Source: Flavobacteriales bacterium (GTDB lineage Bacteria; Bacteroidota; Bacteroidia; Flavobacteriales_D; Parvicellaceae). From it: 64,000 bases of DNA. Below the pieces are notes generated by a model. It made no database searches. It worked only from the letters and a program-made list of their open reading frames with translations, and was not told the DNA's origin. Where the stretch lies: assembly GCA_025210295.1 (NCBI GenBank), contig JAOASC010000028.1:186001-250000 (forward strand), read 5' to 3'. The position numbers were made by a program, and so were the translations under genes. Shown in pieces: positions 56,607 through 63,315 of the stretch (its first letter is position 1; each line of letters starts with the position of its first letter).

Positions 56607-57200
56607 TTAAAAAGTATATCCTACAGCTATATTAGCACTTAGTTGAGCTGTTTTCATCCCTTGAAAATTTTGCATTTTATCAAAAAATAAAGGGGTAATT
56701 CCTCCTTTTAATAAAAGTCCACTGGAAGGGTTATTGTACCTGTAGTCTAAGCTAATGTGTCCAAACCACTCATTAATCGGTTTTAGGCGAACCCCAACAG
56801 GCTGAATGTTGAGGTTGTCATTGGTAATTTCAATGTCGTTAATGAGATAATTAAAGTAGGTGGATCCTGTGCTTAATGAAAGGTGATGATTATTCTTTAA
56901 GTGCTGTTGAAGTACAATAGCAATAGGCATGGAGAAATCATAAGATTTTCTAACGTGTGTTAATCCAGGAAAAGCAGAAAAACCTACACTGGCTTTGATA
57001 CTTGTTTTTTCACTTAAGCTAAAAAGGCTTCTTTCATAATTAACAGAGTAGTAAAATCCTTTACCTGCCAGCTCTAAATAGTAAGCATTTTTAGCATATT
57101 TCTGTGTTGTAGTGTCAACAAGTCCTTCCAGTCTATCTTGTGAAAAACCTACAATCCCAATAAAAAATAATGAGAAAAACAGAACGAATTTAAAGTTCAT
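56607..57200 (-). CDS. Probable outer-membrane beta-barrel protein heading the array
   Basis: 197 aa with signal peptide MNFKFVLFFSLFFIGIVGFSQ. YLELAGKGFYYSVNYERSLF near 42 is the usual opening of small Bacteroidota barrel proteins, followed by alternating strands and the aromatic end ANIAVGYTF. It precedes the four lipoproteins by 27 bases and is probably cotranscribed, suggesting a surface assembly made of one barrel and four related lipoproteins. Function unknown. Confidence 0.75.
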   Translation of the reverse strand: MNFKFVLFFSLFFIGIVGFSQDRLEGLVDTTTQKYAKNAYYLELAGKGFYYSVNYERSLFSLSEKTSIKASVGFSAFPGLTHVRKSYDFSMPIAIVLQQHLKNNHHLSLSTGSTYFNYLINDIEITNDNLNIQPVGVRLKPINEWFGHISLDYRYNNPSSGLLLKGGITPLFFDKMQNFQGMKTAQLSANIAVGYTF

Positions 57201-57375
57201 ATTATGTGTAAAATAGTTGTGTTAGTGATTGTTTTAGAATTATAAAGATATTATTTTTTTTGGATTTACCAATTAATTTCTAACTTAGTGAAATCTTATC
57301 CCACCAAATTTGAGAATTATTTACTTTTTATTGGTTGTATTTTATCCATAAAAAAAAATAGGTGAAGTAGGTATT

Positions 57376-58212
57376 ATGACGTTGGAAAAATTGATAGAAA
57401 AATATACAGACGAGTATTCTAATTTTATTGATATAGATGGTGTAAATGTACACTACAGAATTGAGGGGGAGGGAGCTCCTATTTTATTAGTCCATGGAAC
57501 ATTTTCATCGTTGCATACTTATGATGCTTGGACAGAAATCCTTAAAGAGAACTATAAAGTTATTCGTTTTGACCTGCCTGGTTTTGGTTTAACTGGGCCA
57601 CACCCTAAAAATGCATACGCTATAGACAAATATGCTGATTTTTTAAACGAATTTTTAGAAGTTTTATCTATAGAGCAATGCGTCATTGTTGGAAACTCAT
57701 TAGGGGGATGGCTATCATGGGAATTCGCCTTAAAGTATCCTAAAAGGGTCACTAAAATGGTTTTGATTGATTCTGCAGGTTATATTAATGACCGGAATTT
57801 TCCTTTACCGTTTGTCATTGCTCAAACGCCAGTTCTGAGAAATGTATTTAATTACGTACCCAAGGCTGTGGTTAGAAGGTTTGTAAGGCAGGTTTTTTTC
57901 GATCAAACTAAGGTAACAGAGGATATTGTTGAACGTTATTTTGATTTGTTTCATAGAGAAGGGAATATGGAAGCCTTTGTAAAAATAGCCAATTCCTATT
58001 TTGTTCAAAATACCCATAACCTTTATCAACTTGAAATACCTGTGCTAATTATGTGGGGAGAGCAAGATAATTGGTTAAGTGTAGAACATGCAGCAAAATT
58101 TCAGAAAGATATCAAAGATTGTAGAACCATTATTTATGAAAATGTTGGGCATGTAGCTATGGAAGAAATTGCTGAACAATCTGCAGAGGATCTTATTCGT
58201 TTCCTAAATTAA
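57376..58212 (+). CDS. Alpha/beta hydrolase
   Basis: 278 aa. Oxyanion motif LLVHGTFSSLHTYDAW near 38, DLPGFGLTGPH near 66, nucleophile elbow VIVGNSLGGWLSWEFAL near 102 (Ser in GNSLGG), acid in MWGEQDNWLS near 226 and His in YENVGHVAMEE near 255: a complete triad. The lid region (FVIAQTPVLRNVFNYVPK) resembles lipases/esterases of the MhpC group. No signal peptide, so cytoplasmic. Substrate unknown. Confidence 0.92.
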   Translation: MTLEKLIEKYTDEYSNFIDIDGVNVHYRIEGEGAPILLVHGTFSSLHTYDAWTEILKENYKVIRFDLPGFGLTGPHPKNAYAIDKYADFLNEFLEVLSIEQCVIVGNSLGGWLSWEFALKYPKRVTKMVLIDSAGYINDRNFPLPFVIAQTPVLRNVFNYVPKAVVRRFVRQVFFDQTKVTEDIVERYFDLFHREGNMEAFVKIANSYFVQNTHNLYQLEIPVLIMWGEQDNWLSVEHAAKFQKDIKDCRTIIYENVGHVAMEEIAEQSAEDLIRFLN

Positions 58213-58314
58213 AAGCGGTGTTTTAAACATTTGATTATGAAGTAAAATTTTATTTAACATTCAATATTTATTTGGATTAATGCATTTTTGTGTTGTTGAA
58301 TAAAAATTTTCTGT

Positions 58315-60063
58315 TTGTATAGAATATTACTGATATCGTTAATGTTACCACTATATGTCTTTTCTCAAGAGAAAGACTCTATTGTATATATTCATGGTAA
58401 AAAGTTAGATTTACTCACGACAATTACTGGAAGAATAGCCCCAAAATCAGTTGTAGCGAATGGAAAAGGCTTGTTTTTTGCACAAAACATGATGTACAAG
58501 CATACCGTTACAGTGTACAACAGAAATTATGATTTGGTGAAGACAATTCCTGATCAAGTTAAATTAAGTGATTATGGTCATCTACACCACAAAAGTGTTT
58601 ACAAAGGTGCACCAGTAGAATGTGTTTTCACCCATGGAGGAAAATATGCTTGGGTTTCTAATTATGAAATGACCGGTGGAAGTGCAAAGGAATTTTCTAA
58701 GCCTGGATGTGACGCTTGTAATTCAGCAACGAAATATGATAGTAGTTATGTCTATAAGATTAATACTTCGACTTTTGAAATAGAAAAGGTTATTGTAGTT
58801 GGAGCTGTACCTAAATATTTAGCTGCAACACCTAATAATGAAAAAGTTTTGGTTACCAATTGGAGTAGTGGTGATGTAAGTGTTATTGATACCCGTTTGA
58901 ATAAGGAGGTGAAAAGAATTTCTTTAGGACGTTTTCCAAGAGGAATTGTAATTAATAAAACGAGCTCCATAGCATATATTGCTATTATGGGAAGTACAAA
59001 AATTGCTAAACTCAATTTATTTGATTATACATTAGATTGGATTTCTGATGTAGGAAGTCATCCACGGCATTTGTGTCTATCGCCCGACAATAATACATTA
59101 TATGTCAGTTTAAATGGTGAAGGAAGAATAGCAAAAGTTGATTTAAAGACAAAAAAAATAATAAAAAAGTCTACAGGTAGATTACCAAGATCTATGGACC
59201 TTTCTAAAGATGGTAAATTCTTATATGTAGTAAATTATGGAAGTAATGAAGTCACAAAGTTGGAAACTGCTACCATGAAGATTATTGCTAAATCAAAGAC
59301 TAAAAGCAAACCTATCGGGATTACATTTGATGATGCAACTAAAAATATATGGACGGCATGTTATAGCGGTAAGATTATGGTTTTTCATGATACTTATTAT
59401 GACAGTGTAGCGGTAAATATTACTGAGCAAGAAGCGATGCTAGCAGCGTTGAAAAAAGAGGAAGAAGAAGCACGGTTAAAAAAGATAAAAGTCAGAATTC
59501 CTAAGTCCTCTAAACCGATAGAAAATAAGTTAATTAATGGAAAGTATATCTTGGTTTCAGGATCATTTTCAACCAGTTCTGGAGCAAGAAGAAGAGTCGC
59601 TGAGTTAAAGCGGAAAGGTGTTAAAGCAAATTTGTATTATAATGCTCAAAATGGAAGAAACTATGCTTATATAGGAGCTTTCTATTCCATTGAGGAAGCA
59701 AAAGCGTATGCTAATAATCAGCCCGTTGAAAGTTGGGTTTATACTTTACCCAAAGAAGCTCAAAGAAAATCAGTTGAGAAAGAGGAAAAAAGCAATAATG
59801 TTTCTAATGAAGTTAAACCAGAAATATCCAATGTACCAATAACAGATGACTTACCTTTTATTATTGTAAGTGGTAGTTTTCAAGGGCAAAAAAATGCAGA
59901 AACCAGAGTAAAACAGCTCAAAAGAATCAATGCAGCTGCATTTATCTATTATAATTCTAAGAATGGGAATTATTATGCTTGTTTAGGCAGCTTTCAATCA
60001 AGGGAAGAAGCTGTAGCTTATTTAAAAACAACTTCAGAGGAAGGTTGGGTGTTTAAGCGATAG
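58315..60063 (+). CDS. YVTN beta-propeller protein with two C-terminal SPOR domains
   Basis: 582 aa. Only a TTG start gives the full signal peptide (MYRILLISLMLPLYVFSQ); the next ATG would cut it in half. Residues 20-360 are a YVTN/YncE-type propeller (YLAATPNNEKVLVTNWSSGD, VSVIDTRLNKEVKRISLG, LSKDGKFLYVVNYGSNEV). A Glu/Lys helical linker (about 372-400) joins two SPOR domains near 412-480 (YILVSGSFSTSSGARRRVAE, YAYIGAFYSIEEAKAYA) and 513-580 (FIIVSGSFQGQKNAETRVKQ, YYACLGSFQSREEAVAYL). SPOR domains bind denuded peptidoglycan; the propeller partner is unknown. Confidence 0.88.
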   Translation: MYRILLISLMLPLYVFSQEKDSIVYIHGKKLDLLTTITGRIAPKSVVANGKGLFFAQNMMYKHTVTVYNRNYDLVKTIPDQVKLSDYGHLHHKSVYKGAPVECVFTHGGKYAWVSNYEMTGGSAKEFSKPGCDACNSATKYDSSYVYKINTSTFEIEKVIVVGAVPKYLAATPNNEKVLVTNWSSGDVSVIDTRLNKEVKRISLGRFPRGIVINKTSSIAYIAIMGSTKIAKLNLFDYTLDWISDVGSHPRHLCLSPDNNTLYVSLNGEGRIAKVDLKTKKIIKKSTGRLPRSMDLSKDGKFLYVVNYGSNEVTKLETATMKIIAKSKTKSKPIGITFDDATKNIWTACYSGKIMVFHDTYYDSVAVNITEQEAMLAALKKEEEEARLKKIKVRIPKSSKPIENKLINGKYILVSGSFSTSSGARRRVAELKRKGVKANLYYNAQNGRNYAYIGAFYSIEEAKAYANNQPVESWVYTLPKEAQRKSVEKEEKSNNVSNEVKPEISNVPITDDLPFIIVSGSFQGQKNAETRVKQLKRINAAAFIYYNSKNGNYYACLGSFQSREEAVAYLKTTSEEGWVFKR

Positions 60064-60080
60064 TTAAAAGAGAATTTTAT

Positions 60081-60107
60081 ATTTTTGTGTAAATACCACG
60101 CAAAAAT
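60081..60107 (+). promoter_or_regulatory. NrtR operator-like palindrome, site A (nrtR start)
   Basis: 27-base imperfect palindrome centred on 60094. Outer arms ATTTTTGtGT and ACgCAAAAAT pair except for one T/G position; core GTGTAAA-T-ACCACGC. It ends on the T of the nrtR ATG (60106-60108), and TATTTTTG at 60080-60087 inside it fits a -7 box, so binding would block transcription. It matches site C in 22 of 28 positions and in placement. Confidence 0.7.
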
Positions 60108-60798
60108 GAGTGTTGATCAAAACATTAAAATAGCAGTAGATGCTGTAGTTTTTAGCTATGAAAAGAATCAATTAGCTGTACTTTTAGTTAAGCAAAAATA
60201 TGGAGTTTATAAGGATAAATGGGTGCTTCCAGGAGGTTTGGTTTTAAATAAAGAGCCTTTAAAAGATGCTGTAAGGAGAGAGTTGAAGGAAGAAGCAGGT
60301 ATTTCTGTTGACTATATGGAGCAGTTATATACCTATGGGGATGATGTTGAAAGAGACCAAAGAGGGAGGGTTATATCTGTTGCATATATGGCTTTAGTCA
60401 ATCCTGATGGAATGAAATTAGAAGCTTCTACAGATGCAATAGAAGCAAAATGGTTTAAAATTGATAATGTACCTAATCTTGCTTTTGATCATAATCAAAT
60501 AGTTGTTGATGGTTTAGCACGTTTAAGAAATAAAATCCATTATCAGCCTATAGGATTCGATCTATTACCGACTTTATTTCCTTTTTCTGCATTAGAAAAC
60601 CTCTATAAAACAATCTCTGGAAGAAATATTGATAGGCGAAATTTTCGTAAGAAGATATTGAGTTTTGAAATTTTAGAAGAAACCAATAAAGTTCGCCAAG
60701 AGGGGAGTGGTAGACCTGGTAAGCTTTTTAAGTTTAATAAGTCTAAGTATGATGCTTTAGTTGAGCATGGATTCCATTTTGAGATTAAATATGCGTAA
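60106..60798 (+). CDS. nrtR: NrtR-like Nudix-type transcriptional regulator
   Basis: 230 aa from MSVDQNIKIAVDAVVF; an upstream TTG frame crosses the operator and is not used. The N-terminal Nudix domain keeps a full Nudix box (G44, E50, R58-E-L, E62-E63, G65), so either ligand binding or hydrolysis is possible; many NrtR proteins have lost hydrolysis. The C-terminal winged helix (about 150-225) has NIDRRNFRKKILSFEIL and GSGRPGKLFKFNK, typical of NrtR. Family members sense ADP-ribose or related nucleotides and repress NAD genes. Prs-like, KptA and NadV genes follow, and three matching operators surround it, all supporting an NAD role. AraR-type Nudix regulators are the main alternative. Confidence 0.88.
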   Translation: MSVDQNIKIAVDAVVFSYEKNQLAVLLVKQKYGVYKDKWVLPGGLVLNKEPLKDAVRRELKEEAGISVDYMEQLYTYGDDVERDQRGRVISVAYMALVNPDGMKLEASTDAIEAKWFKIDNVPNLAFDHNQIVVDGLARLRNKIHYQPIGFDLLPTLFPFSALENLYKTISGRNIDRRNFRKKILSFEILEETNKVRQEGSGRPGKLFKFNKSKYDALVEHGFHFEIKYA

Positions 60799-60813
60799 TT
60801 ATTACGCAAAATA
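60787..60813 (+). promoter_or_regulatory. NrtR operator-like palindrome, site B (nrtR stop)
   Basis: Perfect 15-base palindrome GCGTAAT-T-ATTACGC at 60793-60807, centred on 60800 and overlapping the nrtR TAA. Its half-sites lie at exactly the same distance from the centre (7 bases to the last C) as in sites A and C; the outer AT-rich parts are only partly symmetrical. It is just upstream of the -33 element of the prs promoter. No T-run follows, so it is not a terminator. Confidence 0.65.
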
Positions 60814-60814
60814 A

Positions 60815-60865
60815 TTTGTGTATAAAAATCTTTCGTTTATATTTGTGTTAAAATTACGCAAATAT
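60815..60865 (+). promoter_or_regulatory. Promoter of the prs-like gene with NrtR operator-like site C
   Basis: TTTG at 60815-60818, 19 bases, then TATATTTG at 60838-60845 gives a full Bacteroidota promoter. The 27-base palindrome at 60839-60865 (arms ATATTTGtGT and ACgCAAATAT, one mismatched pair, core GTGTTAA-A-ATTACGC) overlaps the -7 box, the presumed start point and the ATG of the next gene (60864-60866). Repressor bound here should shut off the promoter. Confidence 0.72.
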
Positions 60866-61703
60866 GATTTTGAATTTGACAAAAACATTTAATCCTTATC
60901 CAACAAAAAAAGAAATTCTTTTTGAATCCTTTACCTTTTCAGGTGGTGAGCCGCATCTAAAAATTCAGACAGATTTAACTGATGTAGAAAGTGTCATGAT
61001 AACACAAAGAGTGAATTCATTCAATGATTTTGGTTTGTTGTTATTAGCTATTGATGCTTTAAAGAGAGCTGATGTAGAAAAAATAGATGTATTTATACCA
61101 TATTTTCCAGCTGCTCGTCAAGACCGATTAATGGTAAAAGGGGAGGCTCTGTCTGTAAAAGTTTATACTGAAATTTTAAATAATTCTGGAGTGAATAAAG
61201 TATTTGTATATGATGCACATTCTGAAGTTACCCCAGCTTTATTGAACAATTGTGTTAATTACAATAACCATTCATTTATAGCCAATGTTATGAAAGAATT
61301 AGCAGGTGAAACACTGTTGATTTCACCAGATGGAGGTGCGTTAAAAAAGATTTATAAAGTGGCGAGTTATTTAGGAGAATATGAGGTTGTAGAAGCATCA
61401 AAATCTCGAGATGTAAAAACAGGAAAGTTATCAGGTTTTCAAGTTTATAGAGAAGATTTAGAGGGGAGAGATTGTTTAGTTGTAGATGATATTTGTGACG
61501 GTGGAGGAACTTTTTTAGGGTTAGCAAAAGAATTAAAAAAGAAAAATGCAGGTAAATTATATTTAGCAGTAAGTCATGGAATATTCAGCAAAGGCTTTGA
61601 TGCTTTAAGTGAATATTACTCAAAAATATTTGTAACCAACTCATTTAAGGAAATTGATGGGGAGCGTTTAATCAAGCAGATAAAAATTAGTAAGTTGTTA
61701 TGA
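60864..61703 (+). CDS. Short divergent ribose-phosphate pyrophosphokinase (Prs family)
   Basis: 279 aa, about 30 shorter than housekeeping Prs. Kept motifs: IPYFPAARQDR (79-88, for PYFGYARQDR), VYDAHSE near 116-121 (for the DLHA site), the SPDGG loop (154-158) and the PRPP loop VVDDICDGGGT (206-216, for VDDxxDTGGT). The N-terminus is shortened to a FSGGEPHLKI equivalent of FSDGE. Canonical reaction: ribose-5-P plus ATP to PRPP, which NadV would use. The alternative is ADP-ribose pyrophosphorylation as in phage Adps enzymes, which are also annotated Prs and paired with a NAMPT homologue. Divergence, operon and ADP-ribose-type regulator make both plausible. Confidence 0.85.
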   Translation: MILNLTKTFNPYPTKKEILFESFTFSGGEPHLKIQTDLTDVESVMITQRVNSFNDFGLLLLAIDALKRADVEKIDVFIPYFPAARQDRLMVKGEALSVKVYTEILNNSGVNKVFVYDAHSEVTPALLNNCVNYNNHSFIANVMKELAGETLLISPDGGALKKIYKVASYLGEYEVVEASKSRDVKTGKLSGFQVYREDLEGRDCLVVDDICDGGGTFLGLAKELKKKNAGKLYLAVSHGIFSKGFDALSEYYSKIFVTNSFKEIDGERLIKQIKISKLL

Positions 61704-61883
61704 TTAAATAACATCAATATTATAGGGGAGAGTTAAGTATTACCCTCATTTTATGCTGTGATATAACAGTGAATAGGTCTAAGTTTTGTTCCTAATTAGT
61801 CGATAACTTAATCTATATATTAGAAGATTTGTTAATCATTTTCAAAAGGGGGTTCATATTATGATACAAAAAAAATAATTAAG

Positions 61884-62423
61884 ATGACAGAACAAGAAAA
61901 AAAGAAAATAAGTAAGTTTTTAAGTTTAGTGTTAAGACATAAACCTGAAAAAATAGGACTAAGTTTAGACCATAAAGGTTGGGCTAAAGTTCAAGAATTA
62001 ATAGATAAATCAAGTTTTAAGATTGATATAGAAGCATTAAAAGAGATAGTTGATACCAACAATAAACAGAGGTTTTCTTTTAATGATGATTTTTCATTAA
62101 TTAGAGCAAATCAAGGCCACTCTATTCCCGTTGATTTAGACTTAGAGGAGTTAAGTCCTCCAGCGTATCTCTATCATGGTACAGTCGAAAAGTATATAGG
62201 GCTAATTCAAAGAGATGGATTAAAAAAAATGAAGAGAAATCATGTTCATTTAAGTCAAGATCGAGAAACAGCTGAAATTGTAGGGGCAAGAAGAGGAAAG
62301 CCAATTATTTTATCGATAAGATCTGGAGAAATGAGTAAAAATGGATTTCGATTCTTTAAATCTAAAAATGGAGTTTGGTTAACAAGTGAAGTGCCTGAGA
62401 AATATATTAGTTTTAAAAAATGA
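61884..62423 (+). CDS. kptA: RNA 2'-phosphotransferase (Tpt1/KptA)
   Basis: 179 aa. Moves an internal RNA 2'-phosphate to NAD+, releasing nicotinamide and ADP-ribose 1'',2''-cyclic phosphate. The four catalytic residues of the family are all present: R18 in LVLRHKPE, R74 in LIRANQGHS, H98 in LYHGT and R118 in MKRNHVHLS. Also GWAKVQEL near 32 and late FRFFKSKNGVWLTSEVP. Standard length. Preceded by a 180-base gap without another clear gene or operator; its stop overlaps the phosphatase gene by 4 bases (ATGA), so the two are coupled. Nicotinamide from this reaction is the substrate of NadV encoded downstream. Confidence 0.95.
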   Translation: MTEQEKKKISKFLSLVLRHKPEKIGLSLDHKGWAKVQELIDKSSFKIDIEALKEIVDTNNKQRFSFNDDFSLIRANQGHSIPVDLDLEELSPPAYLYHGTVEKYIGLIQRDGLKKMKRNHVHLSQDRETAEIVGARRGKPIILSIRSGEMSKNGFRFFKSKNGVWLTSEVPEKYISFKK

Positions 62424-63154
62424 ATGACATGATAAATAAAACAGTTGTTATAGGAGATGTACATGGAGGTTTAAGAGCTTTGAAGCAATTATTAGAGCAG
62501 ACAAACAAAAACTATAAATTGAATTATATTTTTTTGGGAGATTTAGTTGATGGGTGGAGTGAATCAGCTCAAACTATAGAGTTTTTAATTCAGTTTTCTA
62601 AAAAAAATCGATGCATTTTTATAAGAGGTAACCATGATGAGTGGTGTTACCAATGGCTCAAGACTGGTGAAGCTAACTCGATTTGGTTACAACATGGAGG
62701 AGAATCAACTGTAAAGAGTTATGAAATGATTATGGACAAGAGTAAGCATATCTCGTTTTTTGAAGAAATGAAAGATTATTTTATTGATACTGAAAATAGA
62801 TTGTTTATTCATGCTGGTTTTTCATCAATGCATGGGCCTGAGAAAGAGATATATAAGAGTAATTACTCTTGGGATAGGACATTATGGGAGACGGCTGTAG
62901 CTTTAGATAGCAGAATAGCTTATGATTCAAAACAATACCCTAAACGTTTAAAACTTTTCAAAGAAATATATATAGGACATACTCCAACAACTGAGTTAAA
63001 TAGTTTAGAGCCCATAAACAAAGCTAATGTTTGGAATATAGATACAGCAGCTGCATTTAAAGGGAAGTTAACTATGTTAGATATAGACACAAAAGCTTTT
63101 GTGCAAAGTGATTTTGTATATCAACTATATCCAAAAGAAAAAGGGAGGAATTAA
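62420..63154 (+). CDS. PPP-family metallophosphatase
   Basis: 244 aa. Complete PPP motif set: GDVHG (12-16), GDLVDGW (40-46, Gly-Trp replacing the usual RG), GNHDE (70-74), HAG (131-133) and GHTP (186-189), which supply both metal sites. Size suits PrpE/ApaH-like or bacterial PP2A-like enzymes. The first ATG overlaps the kptA stop by 4 bases; a second Met at codon 4 is less likely. A role on ADP-ribose phosphate, on RNA ends or on a protein is possible; the sequence does not decide. Confidence 0.9.
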   Translation: MNDMINKTVVIGDVHGGLRALKQLLEQTNKNYKLNYIFLGDLVDGWSESAQTIEFLIQFSKKNRCIFIRGNHDEWCYQWLKTGEANSIWLQHGGESTVKSYEMIMDKSKHISFFEEMKDYFIDTENRLFIHAGFSSMHGPEKEIYKSNYSWDRTLWETAVALDSRIAYDSKQYPKRLKLFKEIYIGHTPTTELNSLEPINKANVWNIDTAAAFKGKLTMLDIDTKAFVQSDFVYQLYPKEKGRN

Positions 63155-63155
63155 T

Positions 63156-63313
63156 ATGAAAACAAAAACATTATATAGACCAATAGGAGAGAAAGGTTTA
63201 ATTCTCAAATTCAAGGAAAAATAAAAATAGTAGATGTATTGATAGGTGATAATATAAAAACATCTGAATATAAAATAGTAAATAAATTAATTAACCAATT
63301 AAAAAATAAATAG
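63156..63313 (+). pseudogene. Decayed remnant of a small ADP-ribosylation-associated gene
   Basis: ATG at 63156 after a GGAGG-type site opens MKTKTLYRPIGEKGL and stops at 63222. In the +1 frame, from about 63194, the sequence reads RFNSQIQGKIKIVDVLIGDN and on to a TAG at 63311-63313. From memory, small proteins (about 120 aa) labelled ADP-ribosylation/crystallin J1 begin with TLYRPVGxKEL and end with EFNxxIIGxIxVxxAF. The two pieces therefore look like the first dozen and last few dozen codons of one gene, joined out of frame after loss of about 75 codons. It sits between the phosphatase and nadV genes. The alignment is remembered, not computed. Confidence 0.6.
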
Positions 63314-63315
63314 TT

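Noticed and set aside
60793-60807. Perfect palindrome after nrtR read as a terminator
   Set aside because: Its 7-base AT-rich arms with a single-base centre cannot form a stable hairpin, no T-run follows, and it matches sites A and C in geometry.
61704-61883. The 180-base gap before kptA searched for a fourth NrtR-type site or a small gene
   Set aside because: No GyGTwAA-n-TTACGC-like palindrome and no ORF longer than a few codons was found; kptA may be read from the prs promoter or from an unrecognised one.
63156-63224. A 22-codon ORF as a functional small gene
   Set aside because: It ends abruptly in low-complexity Lys/Phe, while the +1 frame continues with family-like sequence; a deleted pseudogene explains both parts better.
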